From the IMG/VR virus record IMGVR_UViG_3300002835_000041, positions 1 to 64,000 of that record: a DNA stretch of 64,000 nt; one strand, written 5' to 3'. Positions 1-8,800 of the stretch are shown here, piece after piece; the stretch's first letter is position 1; each line of letters begins with the position of its first letter. Both the position numbers and the translations under genes were made by a program. This DNA comes from a virus. The notes under the pieces were generated by a model that ran no database searches, was not told the origin of the DNA, and saw only the letters and a list, made by a program, of their open reading frames with translations.

Positions 1-861
1 TTAGCAAAGGATGGCCGTCGTGTAACAATGAAGGCTAATTCTATGGAACTTGAGAAGGTAAACGTCGGTGAGCGTGTAATTCGTGCAGCAGCGCAAGCAG
101 TTGGTAACTACACAAACACAGGTGCAACATTCTCTAAGGTCGAACTTACTACCAAGAAGATTCGTCTTGATTGGGAAGTAACAGCAGAATCATTGGAAGA
201 TGGTGTAGAAGGTGACGCTCTAGAAGATCACTTGGTACGCTTGATGACCAACGCATTCGCAAACGATATCGAAGATCTCGCTATCAATGGTGATGGTGCA
301 ACAGGAGCATTCTTGTCAATCATGCCAGGCTTTATCAACAAGGTAAAGACAAACGGAGATGCACATGAGTCAGTAGTAACCGTAGCAGATAATGCTTGGA
401 CACCTGATGTAATGCAGGGCATCATCAATGCAATGCCACGTAAGTACCGTGCACTTAAGAACAATCTTAAGTTCTACGCAGGTACAGATGCATTCGGTGG
501 AATCGTTAAGAACAACGGTACACTTGCTGATGCAGTAGCAGAAGCATTTGCTGGACAGGTCCCAGGATCAACCCAAGCAAACCGCCAGTCATACCTTGAT
601 GGTATCGGACAGACATTCGGTGGAGCACGTACAACTCGTGTTCTCGGAATCGAAGTTCAGGAAGTTCCTTACTACCCAGCAGGCTATATCGATTTGACAT
701 TCCCTGCAAACCGTGTATGGGGATTCCAAAGAGACATCACTGTAAACCGTGAGTACGTAGCGAAGAAGGATACAATTGAATACACTGTATTCGTTCGCTT
801 CGGTATCAACTGGGAAGAAGAGGATGCAATCGCATTCGCTGACGCTGCAGCAGACGCATAG
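1..861 (+). CDS. Major capsid protein, HK97 fold (5' end cut off)
   Basis: This is the shell subunit of the phage head. The reading frame is open from base 1, so the N-terminus lies outside the window; the ATG at 28 is internal. The visible 287 residues contain the stretch TAESLEDGVEGDALEDHLV followed by AFANDIEDLAINGDGAT, which is the spine-helix and NGDG signature of the phage_capsid (HK97 gp5-like) family. Arg is written almost only as CGT/CGC and Lys as AAG, unlike the AGA/AAA-rich genes that follow, as expected for a very highly expressed gene. A strong hairpin terminator follows. Portal, protease and scaffold genes would be expected just beyond the left edge. Confidence 0.9.
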   Translation, partial: LAKDGRRVTMKANSMELEKVNVGERVIRAAAQAVGNYTNTGATFSKVELTTKKIRLDWEVTAESLEDGVEGDALEDHLVRLMTNAFANDIEDLAINGDGATGAFLSIMPGFINKVKTNGDAHESVVTVADNAWTPDVMQGIINAMPRKYRALKNNLKFYAGTDAFGGIVKNNGTLADAVAEAFAGQVPGSTQANRQSYLDGIGQTFGGARTTRVLGIEVQEVPYYPAGYIDLTFPANRVWGFQRDITVNREYVAKKDTIEYTVFVRFGINWEEEDAIAFADAAADA

Positions 862-882
862 TCTGTAAACAGTACCTTTAAT

Positions 883-916
883 GGGGGGCGGGAGTTCACT
901 CTCCTGTCCCCCTTAA
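883..916 (+). terminator. Intrinsic terminator after the capsid gene
   Basis: A G-run and its C-run partner (about 883-893 with 900-912) form a GC-rich hairpin around a short TTCA-containing loop, followed by TTAAT. It separates the capsid transcript from the next promoter. Confidence 0.75.
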
Positions 917-924
917 TACTTTAA

Positions 925-933
925 TGATATAAT
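925..933 (+). promoter_or_regulatory. Extended -10 promoter for the 952 gene
   Basis: TGATATAAT lies between the capsid terminator and the next gene. The predicted mRNA has a short leader carrying AAGGAGG 8 nt before the ATG at 952. Confidence 0.65.
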
Positions 934-951
934 ACAAACAAGGAGGATACA

Positions 952-1419
952 ATGGAAAATAATAAAACATTAGCAGAGCAATTAGCGGAGAAGCAAGAGT
1001 CTGCAGTTGGATACTGGTCAACACCAGAGCAAGTTAAAGAAGCAGCAGAAGCCAAGTTAGCAGAAGCAGCAGTTGTAGAAGCACCAGTTTCCGAGCCAGT
1101 TGTTGAAGCAGTTGCTGAAGAAGCACCAGCAGCAGTTGTAGAAGCACCAGCAGCAGAAGATCCAGTTCAATCACTAGGATTTACAAAGACAGGTGCTATT
1201 GGATCAATGGCAGCCGATGGCCCAAAGAAAGATGTTAAGCCATCAACAGACCTTACAGAAAAGGTAGCGATCCACTCAACAAAGAGTGTTCGTTGGGAAG
1301 AAGTTGGCTCAATTACTAAGGGTTACAATATTGTCACAAAGGCGCAAGCAGATAAGTGGCTAACCCGTGGACACGTTCGCATTGCAACACCTGAAGAAGT
1401 CCAGAAGGCTTTTGGGTAA
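952..1419 (+). CDS. Head-associated protein, Ala/Glu/Val-rich
   Basis: A 155-residue protein coded straight after the capsid gene. Residues about 25-70 are a low-complexity Ala/Val/Glu/Pro linker. The C-terminal 45 residues look like a compact folded module (WEEVGSITKGYNIVTKAQA, then KWLTRGHVRIATPEEV) that I associate with proteins next to the capsid gene in actinophages. A role in the head (decoration, or a fibre anchored by the C-terminal module) is inferred from position. It has a strong Shine-Dalgarno site (AAGGAGG) and its own extended -10 promoter. No enzymatic motif is visible. Confidence 0.6.
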   Translation: MENNKTLAEQLAEKQESAVGYWSTPEQVKEAAEAKLAEAAVVEAPVSEPVVEAVAEEAPAAVVEAPAAEDPVQSLGFTKTGAIGSMAADGPKKDVKPSTDLTEKVAIHSTKSVRWEEVGSITKGYNIVTKAQADKWLTRGHVRIATPEEVQKAFG

Positions 1420-1425
1420 TTAGAT

Positions 1426-2322
1426 ATGGAAATATTGAGAGTTTCGCCATATGCAGATATATCTGTTGATTTTGTAGTTCCTGCGGGAATAGCATCATCA
1501 CCTATAACTGTTACCATAACGGATATGGCGGATCTTTCAGTATCATCATTAACATTTTTAAATAAATCAGCAGGAAACATTCTTGACATATCTTTACCAG
1601 GAAAGTATGACTCTTCTTATAGAGTTGAGATTGTTAAAAGTCCTGGAACAATAAACGAAGTTTTTTTGCAAGATGAAACATACGAAATAGTTAGACCGTA
1701 TGTAGATCCATCAACAAAAGCAAGCACAGCATCTGACATAGCGACATACGCCATAAATGAAGAAATTGCAAGAGCAGTTATTGATTCAATAATAACAGAA
1801 GGATTTTACTACAAGAAAAAGGTTTTAAATTTTACAGGAACTGGATCAGACTACCTACCTATCTGGGATGATGTAAAAAAGGTATTAGAGGTATACGAAA
1901 ATAACAAGTTGGTAGAAGATAGACAGTACGAAGTTACATCAGATAAGACAGCAATTGTTGAGAAGTCTCTAGACAATATTAATCGTGCAGAGTCTGCCCC
2001 ACTGGTATTGCCAGCAGCAGCATCAGATTCTCTTGATCCACAGTTCGTATACAGAGGGTTTGGCAAGACTTGGGACTATCGGATTACAGTAGAGCATGGA
2101 TATACAGCCGTTCCATCAGACATTGTTCGAGCAACAGAGATGCTAGTTCATGACATTGAGTGTGGTAAGTTAGACTATTACAAGAGATTCATTTCTTCTT
2201 ACAATACAGATCAGTTTAGAATTCAGTTTGACAAGGGTCTTTTCGAAGGAACAGGAAATATAATCGTAGATAAGATACTTTCTAAGTATGCTAAGTCTAT
2301 TACAAAAATTGGTGTGTTGTAA
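1426..2322 (+). CDS. Head-to-tail adaptor-like protein
   Basis: 298 residues. The N-terminal about 100 residues are beta-rich; the C-terminal half is helical, with YTAVPSDIVRATEMLVHDIE followed by a long basic/aromatic helix, resembling head-tail connector (gp6/gp15-like) proteins. It is first in a run of four overlapping neck genes between capsid and tail tube, the expected place for the adaptor that docks on the portal. Its stop overlaps the next start (TAATG). Assignment rests on gene order and helical pattern and is not certain. Confidence 0.55.
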   Translation: MEILRVSPYADISVDFVVPAGIASSPITVTITDMADLSVSSLTFLNKSAGNILDISLPGKYDSSYRVEIVKSPGTINEVFLQDETYEIVRPYVDPSTKASTASDIATYAINEEIARAVIDSIITEGFYYKKKVLNFTGTGSDYLPIWDDVKKVLEVYENNKLVEDRQYEVTSDKTAIVEKSLDNINRAESAPLVLPAAASDSLDPQFVYRGFGKTWDYRITVEHGYTAVPSDIVRATEMLVHDIECGKLDYYKRFISSYNTDQFRIQFDKGLFEGTGNIIVDKILSKYAKSITKIGVL

Positions 2323-2771
2323 TGACAGTTTGTGAGACACCAGATTTTATGTTTCCAATGCAGGCATCTGTATATCATCCAATAGTAAAACAAGGAGACT
2401 TTGGTTCAATCAAAAAGCACTGGGTTTTAGATAGAGTTTTTGCATGTAGTTTTAGTACTGGAGGTTCTGCATTTAAAGAAGAAGTAAAGCCAAATGTCAA
2501 CATTACACAAAATTCAATTCTTGTCGGAAGATCAAAGTCTGACATCAGAATCTCTTCTCTTGATAGTAAGAATGCTTTAACCAATATCTTGATATCTGAC
2601 ATTAAAGATCAAGAAGGTAACCTTATCTACATGGAGACATCTGGTCCTAGATCTGGTAAAGGCACACTTTTTGAAATAGCAACCTTTGAGCCTTTTACTG
2701 GACCGTTTGGAACTGTAGAGTCCTACAAGTTAGTAATAAGAAGATCAGAGAATCAGTCAGGTGATGTATGA
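2322..2771 (+). CDS. Head closure (stopper)-like neck protein
   Basis: 149 residues, mostly predicted beta strands, in the second neck position between adaptor and tail completion genes. It starts within the stop codon of the previous gene and overlaps the next by 4 nt, so it is probably made by coupled translation. No catalytic motif is seen. The head-stopper role is inferred from synteny with lambda/HK97-like phages. Confidence 0.45.
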   Translation: MTVCETPDFMFPMQASVYHPIVKQGDFGSIKKHWVLDRVFACSFSTGGSAFKEEVKPNVNITQNSILVGRSKSDIRISSLDSKNALTNILISDIKDQEGNLIYMETSGPRSGKGTLFEIATFEPFTGPFGTVESYKLVIRRSENQSGDV

Positions 2772-3442
2772 TAACAACATTTAACTCAAAGCAGTTTAAA
2801 AAAGATATGAATAATATAGTTAACTACTCTATTGGATTTTTAGACGGTGTGCAAAAAGGAAAGACAGTATTTTTAAAGACCATGGGAATGGAAACAGTCG
2901 AGGTAATGAAAGAGTTTATAGACTCAAACGCAAGGGTAAATCCTCAGATGCTTCATCACATATATGAGTGGAATCTAACTGGAAGCCCAGACGCAAGACT
3001 TTACGACATATCGTATACAGTAAGTAACTTGGGTCTATCTTTTAAATCATCTTTTAGTCAGTCAAGATCAATCAAGGATGGATCACGAACTCCTTTTTAT
3101 GATAAAGCAAGGATTATGGAAAACGGTATTCCAGTTACAATCAGGCCTAGGTCTGCACAGGTTTTGGCATTTGAGGACAATGGGGAGACAGTATTTACTC
3201 GTGGTCCAGTTGAGATTTTAAATCCTGGAGGAACGGAAGTAGAAGGTGGTTTTGAAAAGGTATTTGATATGTTCTTTAATAAGTTTTTCTCACAAGCATT
3301 TTTAAGAACAAGCGGGATTGCAAAATATCTTGAGAATCCCCAAGTATATAAAAAAGATATGCCAGCAGGAAAGAAATTAGGAAGATCTAAGGGCATATCG
3401 ACGGGGTATCGCTGGATCGCTAACGCAGGGTTAGGTGCATAA
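2768..3442 (+). CDS. Neck / tail-completion protein (HK97 gp10-like position)
   Basis: 224 residues. A helical N-terminus (residues 1-60) is followed by a mixed region with SRSIKDGSRTPFYDKARIME and a basic C-terminal tail (KKDMPAGKKLGRSKG). Overlaps both neighbours by a few bases. In comparable phages this slot holds the tail-completion protein that joins neck and tube; there is no independent sequence proof here. Confidence 0.45.
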   Translation: MITTFNSKQFKKDMNNIVNYSIGFLDGVQKGKTVFLKTMGMETVEVMKEFIDSNARVNPQMLHHIYEWNLTGSPDARLYDISYTVSNLGLSFKSSFSQSRSIKDGSRTPFYDKARIMENGIPVTIRPRSAQVLAFEDNGETVFTRGPVEILNPGGTEVEGGFEKVFDMFFNKFFSQAFLRTSGIAKYLENPQVYKKDMPAGKKLGRSKGISTGYRWIANAGLGA

Positions 3443-4005
3443 TGGATGCAATAATTCATCACCCACCTACGATTATTAATGCCTACCTAGCATCAAAGAT
3501 AAACCCTGACTTTGAGTTAGACATGGAAAGCCTAACTCTTTCTGATCCACCAGTATCAGGATCAAGATCAATTGGTACTACATATTTTTTCCCAACTCTC
3601 CCAACAGAAATTGATGCCTTGACTGAAACATTTCCACAAAGCAACGGAGTCTTTGGTGTTTACGATAGAATGTTTAAAATGAGAAGAATGCCATTTCCCC
3701 ATATTAAGTGCGAACAACTTCTTTATTATTTTTACTCAGTAGGAGACAATGCACAAAGAAACATGGTTATAACTCAGCAGCAGGTAAGCGATCTTCTTGA
3801 CAGGGGGGACGATTCGGCACAAGACCTAAATGCTTGGGCAGCAGCAAATCCAGGATCCTGGAACACAGAGTCTAAGCCACTATTCTTTCACAACTTTAAG
3901 ATCTATCAACTAGAAGAAACAAGAGACATCGTTGATTTTGGCACAGCCCGTACTTATGCGGGGAATAAGATAATTATCGACTACGACTGGCATCCAAACC
4001 CTTAA
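3442..4005 (+). CDS. Tail terminator-like protein
   Basis: 187 residues, immediately before the tail-tube gene, which is where siphoviruses encode the protein that caps the tail tube. The sequence is alpha/beta (strand TYFFPTLPTEI, helix around HIKCEQLLYYFYSV, late strand NKIIIDYDWHP). The start overlaps the preceding stop. A short inverted repeat (CCCTT/AAGGG, about 3999-4012) follows the stop. Function is inferred from order only. Confidence 0.5.
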   Translation: MDAIIHHPPTIINAYLASKINPDFELDMESLTLSDPPVSGSRSIGTTYFFPTLPTEIDALTETFPQSNGVFGVYDRMFKMRRMPFPHIKCEQLLYYFYSVGDNAQRNMVITQQQVSDLLDRGDDSAQDLNAWAAANPGSWNTESKPLFFHNFKIYQLEETRDIVDFGTARTYAGNKIIIDYDWHPNP

Positions 4006-4012
4006 TAAAGGG

Positions 4013-4021
4013 TGTTATAAT
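4013..4021 (+). promoter_or_regulatory. Extended -10 promoter for the tail-tube gene
   Basis: TGTTATAAT lies right after the tail-terminator gene. The implied transcript has a leader of about 43 nt before the tail-tube ATG at 4071. Confidence 0.6.
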
Positions 4022-4070
4022 TGTACTGAGGAAACAACCCCCTTTTAATAAAATGAAAGAGGTGAAATAT

Positions 4071-4730
4071 ATGGCATACAGCCGTGGTTCAAGTAGTAAC
4101 ATCATCGTAGGTGCAGCAGCACTATTTACTCATGATGGCCCAATCGGATATGTAGACGCAACAGGAAACATCACTGACGCACAAGCGAACACTGATCTTC
4201 CAGCAATGACAGCATCAACAACATCCTATAAGGAAACTTTGTCAAACGACAATGATTTCACAAACATCGGTTACACATCAAACGGTTTGGAACTCGCATT
4301 CCAGCCAGACTTTGGTGATGTAGCAGTAGATCAACTTCTAGACGTTGCTCGTTTATTCAAGCAAGGTATGACAGTTAATCTAAATACATCTTTTGCAGAA
4401 GCAACACTAGAAAATCTTCTAGTAGCAATTGCATCAAATGAGGAAATCGCAACAGGATCTAACCTATCGACACTAAGAATGTCAGCAGGAGATATCGGCG
4501 ACGTTCCACTAGAGCGTGGTATTGTAGCAGTAGGACCAGGATCTGGTTCTGCAGCAGTTGCAAAGGAAAGAATCTATGTAGCATACCGTGCACTCTCAAT
4601 TGAGAATGTAACAGTATCTGCAAAGCGTGACGAGGCTTCAATGTTTGAAGTTTCATTCCGTCTTCTTCCAAACGACAATGCGTCATACGGTAAGATCGTA
4701 GACCGCACACTTGCAGCACCATCAGCATAA
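4071..4730 (+). CDS. Major tail tube protein
   Basis: 219 residues from the preferred start MAYSRGSSSN; a further ATG 18 nt upstream is in frame, but GAAAGAGGTG sits at the right distance only for 4071. The protein is rich in Ala, Thr and Asp with beta-strand pattern throughout, typical of siphovirus tube subunits, and ends in a strand-rich region (SMFEVSFRLLPNDNASYGK). Its own promoter, a strong Shine-Dalgarno site, AAG/CGT codon preference and a downstream terminator all fit a highly expressed structural subunit. It sits between neck genes and tail chaperones, as expected. Confidence 0.8.
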   Translation: MAYSRGSSSNIIVGAAALFTHDGPIGYVDATGNITDAQANTDLPAMTASTTSYKETLSNDNDFTNIGYTSNGLELAFQPDFGDVAVDQLLDVARLFKQGMTVNLNTSFAEATLENLLVAIASNEEIATGSNLSTLRMSAGDIGDVPLERGIVAVGPGSGSAAVAKERIYVAYRALSIENVTVSAKRDEASMFEVSFRLLPNDNASYGKIVDRTLAAPSA

Positions 4731-4742
4731 TACAACTTAATA

Positions 4743-4778
4743 TGAGAGGCTCAATCCTTCGGGGTTGGGCCTTTCTGT
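4743..4778 (+). terminator. Intrinsic terminator with UUCG loop after the tail-tube gene
   Basis: AGGCTCAATCC and GGGTTGGGCCT pair around a TTCG tetraloop and are followed by TTTCTGTTT. The next promoter begins within 5 nt, so read-through is cut before the chaperone gene. Confidence 0.85.
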
Positions 4779-4779
4779 T

Positions 4780-4788
4780 TGGTATACT
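4780..4788 (+). promoter_or_regulatory. Promoter giving a leaderless mRNA for the 4795 gene
   Basis: TGGTATACT lies exactly 6 nt before the ATG at 4795, so transcription should begin at or next to the start codon. There is no Shine-Dalgarno site. Confidence 0.65.
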
Positions 4789-4794
4789 TATACA

Positions 4795-5475
4795 ATGGCA
4801 ACAAAAATATATGACACAAAAAAAATATCATTAGTGGATGATAGGGTCATTATTGCTGCACCTTTAAAAATAAAATATTTAAGACAATTTTTAGAAACCT
4901 TTGAAACTATTAAGCAGGCAAAAACTGATGATGAGTCTATATCTGTGTTAGCCGAATGCGCTCTCATTGCAATGCAACAGTACTGCCCTTCAATCAAAAC
5001 AATAGAAGAGTTAGAGGACAGTTTGGATCTACCAACCATTTATGAAGTTATAGATATTGCAGCGGGAATTAAAATTAATGAGAAGTCAGAAGATACTGTT
5101 AAAAACCAGGCAGTAGATAGCGGATCAACCTGGGATACATTAGATTTGGCAAAACTAGAATCAGAGGTTTTTTTATTGGGGATCTGGAAAGACTATGATG
5201 AGTTAGAGTCGTCCATATCTATGCAAGAGTTAACTGCAACCTTAAAAATAAAAAGAGAGTTAGACTATAGTGATAAAAAGTTTTCTGCTGCAATGCAAGG
5301 AGTAGATTTAGACAAAAACTCTGGCAGTGGAAATGAATGGGAAGAGATGAAGGCCAGAGTCTTTAGCAAAGGGGCAACTGAAAATGCAAATGACATTCTT
5401 GCTTTGCAGGGCGTAAATGCTGAAAAGGCTGGTTTTGGAATAGGGCAAGGCCTTGATTACGAAGTTTATGAATAG
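4795..5475 (+). CDS. Tail assembly chaperone, long form
   Basis: 226 residues. An in-frame ATG at 4765 lies inside the terminator and is rejected; the leaderless start MATKIYDTKK is used. Residues 1-100 match the 5531 protein along their length: both have PLKI, LR.F...FE.I, a Cys followed by IAM.QY.P, and LDLPT.Y....I. .GIK. Residues 105-226 are an extra acidic domain that the short protein lacks. In lambda-like phages the tail chaperones are G and a frameshifted G-T fusion made from one locus; here long and short versions are separate genes. The protein would hold tape measure and tube subunits during tail assembly. Assignment is from position and paralogy. Confidence 0.65.
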   Translation: MATKIYDTKKISLVDDRVIIAAPLKIKYLRQFLETFETIKQAKTDDESISVLAECALIAMQQYCPSIKTIEELEDSLDLPTIYEVIDIAAGIKINEKSEDTVKNQAVDSGSTWDTLDLAKLESEVFLLGIWKDYDELESSISMQELTATLKIKRELDYSDKKFSAAMQGVDLDKNSGSGNEWEEMKARVFSKGATENANDILALQGVNAEKAGFGIGQGLDYEVYE

Positions 5476-5495
5476 TAAAAAATAAGCCTGCGCTA

Positions 5496-5504
5496 TGGTA
5501 TAAT
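5496..5504 (+). promoter_or_regulatory. Extended -10 promoter for the short chaperone
   Basis: TGGTATAAT is followed by a leader of about 20 nt. The leader holds the palindrome CCTTATAAGG, which overlaps the start of the AAGGAGG ribosome site and could partly fold it. Confidence 0.65.
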
Positions 5505-5530
5505 TGACTAAACCTTATAAGGAGGAATAA

Positions 5531-5857
5531 ATGGCAACTGCCACAACAGAAGAAAAGACAGTAACACTGATCGACGGTACAAAGATCAAAGTAAGACCAC
5601 TTAAAATCTCATTGCTTCGTCCATTTATGAAGAAGTTTGAGGATATTGCAAAGGTCGCAGAAGATAACGAAAAGTCTATGGATTTGCTAATGGACTGTGT
5701 TCAAATCGCAATGAAGCAATACAAGCCAGAATTGGCAGAAGACAAGGAAGCCCTAGAAGAAAACCTAGACCTTCCAACAGTATACAAGATTGTCGAAGAG
5801 GCATCAGGAATTAAACTTTCTGACGCATCACTACTTGGCAGCCTTGCAAATAACTAA
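5531..5857 (+). CDS. Tail assembly chaperone, short form
   Basis: 108 residues, a paralogue of the first half of the 4795 protein (shared blocks around residues 20-100, ending LDLPTVYKIVEEASGIK). It matches the G-like chaperone and lacks the T-like extension. Unlike the long form it has a leader, an AAGGAGG site and AAG-rich codons, so it should be made in larger amounts. That would recreate the excess of short over long chaperone that other phages obtain by ribosomal frameshifting. It lies directly before the tape-measure gene, the standard place. Confidence 0.7.
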   Translation: MATATTEEKTVTLIDGTKIKVRPLKISLLRPFMKKFEDIAKVAEDNEKSMDLLMDCVQIAMKQYKPELAEDKEALEENLDLPTVYKIVEEASGIKLSDASLLGSLANN

Positions 5858-5875
5858 ATAAAGAGGTGTTAATGG

Positions 5876-8800
5876 ATGGCTGATGTAGAATCCAATATTC
5901 ATGTAAATATTGATACGTCTGATGCTTTAGCAAGTCTAAAACTTCTGCAACGTCAAATATCAGCCTTCCATACACAAATGGCCAAGTCTGGCACTGCTGC
6001 AGCAGCGGTGGCAGCAAATCAAGCCCAGAACTTGATAAACAGCATAAATGCTACTGGACAATTCCAAGCATCAATGCGATCAGTAACATCAAGCACAGAG
6101 CAGTTTACTGACTCTTTAGAAAGAAATAAACTAACATCAAGAGAGTATTTTAGATACACTGGCGCTGCAACAAAAACATTTGGTAGATTATTTAGAACCG
6201 AATTTGACACAATCAACAAGGTTGCACGAGAGCGTGTAAAGGATATCCAGACCCAGTATATTAAACTAGGTCGTGGTGCAAATGGATCCTTGCAGGCAAT
6301 TGCAGTAAGACCTCTAACTCTAGATATGAAAAATCTTGGCACACAGACTGCCATTGCTGCACAAAGACAGCAACTGCTTAATCAACTTTTAAAGCAAGGC
6401 TCAACAAACCTCCTAAACTTTGGTAAGAATACTCAGTGGGCTGGTCGTCAGTTGATGGTTGGTTTTACAGTTCCTCTAGCAATGCTTGGAACAACCGCTT
6501 CAAAAACCTTCATGAAACTTGAAGAGCAGGCCATTAGATTTAAGCGTGTGTATGGAGAACTCTTTACAACACAAGAAGAAACTGAGCAAATGGTTAAGCA
6601 GATTCAACTGCTTGCAAAAGAATATACTAAGTATGGCGTAGCCGTAGAAGATACGATGAAGATGGCTGCAGATGCAGCAGCAATGGGTAAGATGGGTGCA
6701 GACCTAACTGCACAGGTTGCACAAGCAACTCGTCTTGCAGTTCTTGGCGGGGTAGAACAGACTCAGGCTTTAGAAACAACAATCTCGGTAACAAATGCGT
6801 TTGGTGTTGCAACAGAGGATCTTGCTAAAAAGATTGACTTTCTTAACGCAGTTGAAAACCAAACTGTTGTATCTATTGAGGATTTGACAATAGCAATGCC
6901 AAAGGCTGGCCCTGTTGTTCAGCAACTTGGTGGACAGGTTGAGGACCTAGCATTCTTCCTTACTGCTATGAAAGAAGGTGGAATTAATGCATCAGAAGGC
7001 GCTAACGCACTTAAGTCTGGCCTTGCTTCGTTAATTAATCCATCTGAAAAAGCATCAAAGTTTTTAGCAAGTCTTGGCGTAAATATAAAAGGAATTGTAG
7101 AAGGCAACAAAGGCGACGTTAAAAGCACCGTTATTGATTTTGCAAACGCACTAGACACTTTAGATCCTCTTAATCGTGCTCGTGCTATTGAGCAATTGTT
7201 TGGCAAGTTTCAGTTTTCAAGACTTTCAACATTATTTCAAAACGTAATAGGTGAGGGCACCCAGGCAGCAAGAGTTCTTAAACTAACAAATGCAACAACA
7301 GAAGAACTAGCAATTTTATCTGAGCGAGAATTAAGCAAGATTCAAAATACAACAACATATAAGTTTAAAAAGTCTATGGAAGATCTAAAGGTTGCAATTG
7401 CTCCTGTGGGAGAGCAGTTCTTAAAAGCACTTACACCCATTGTTGAATTTGTTGGAAAAATACTTGACAAGTTCAATAATCTTGGAGATGGTAGTAAAAA
7501 GTTTTTGACTATATTTACAGTTGCTGTAGCAGGAGTTGGTCCAATTCTTCTTATGACATTTGGTTTGATTGCAAATGCTGTTGCTAACATAATTAAATTA
7601 TTTGCAGGAATGAAGTCTATGTACAACAAGACTGGATCAGCAAGCAAGGTTTTGGGGGATCAAACAAACTATCTAACTAAAGAACAGTTAGAAGCCTCAG
7701 CAGTAGCAGCATCTCTTGATCAAGTACACACTAAACTTAAGCAAACTTTTACATCTGAAGCATCAGCAGTTAACATGCTGGCCAATGCATATAGAAGAGC
7801 CATTGCAGCACAGTTAGGATTTACAGGAGTTCCTGCTGGTAAGAGCATGCCCAAACTTAAATATTCTAAAGGAACAACAAGCGTTCCAGGACTTGGCAAT
7901 AAAGATACTGTGTCTGCAGACTTAACTCCTGGAGAAGCAGTAATTCCTCAAAAATCAGCACAAGATCCAGCGAACAGACCCTATATCGCACATATGGTTG
8001 CAGGTGGAAGAATTCCAGGATTATCAAATGCCCCTGAACTAACAGAAACAAAAGACAAAAAGCAAGTACAGATGAGCGAAACCCACGTAGGTGGTAAAAG
8101 CGAACCAAGACTAATATCAGATATAATAGCGGCTCATCCAGAGATGACCGATAACCAAAGATTAAAACTTATAACTATGCAACAGGTTCTTTTGTCACAG
8201 GGATTACCACCAGTGACAACAACCAAACACGGATTAATGTTTGACTTCCCTCTAGAGATTAATAAAAGAATGTATGGAGATGGAATACCAAAGGGAGAGT
8301 TTATAAATGAATGGTTAAAAGATGGAGCAGGAAAGTGGCACCCATCTGGACTAACTCCAGTTCAAGCACAAGCATTAGATGATGCTTTTTTAAATGCTGT
8401 AAAAGAATCTAGTGCAAAAAATGTTAATGATGATTTATTGAAAAAAATATTTGAAGAAGAGATTCCTAAAAAAATAAGTCCAAATGATCCAGGGTATCAA
8501 AGAGCAAAAACACTATACGTAACAGATTTTAGATTTAATATGGGTCAAGGATTAGGAACTACCCCAGAAACTAGCGCAGCAATACTAGAAAAAGCAAAGA
8601 CAACAATAGACCCAGCAACTGGTAAGCCTTACATTGCAGATTACGATATTAGAACTAGGTTCTCAGAAAGTCAGGGCAAGGTAGTAACATCTTCTGGAAC
8701 CGTAACACTTAATCCAGGAATATACAACGGGTTTGAAATTAAAGAGCCAACAACTGTAAACATGAACAGACTTGGAGCAGGAACAACACCAACCTTCTCT

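Noticed and set aside
4795-5857. Programmed frameshift between the tail chaperone genes
   Set aside because: The two ORFs each have their own start, are separated by 55 nt with a promoter, and the long protein already contains the extension.
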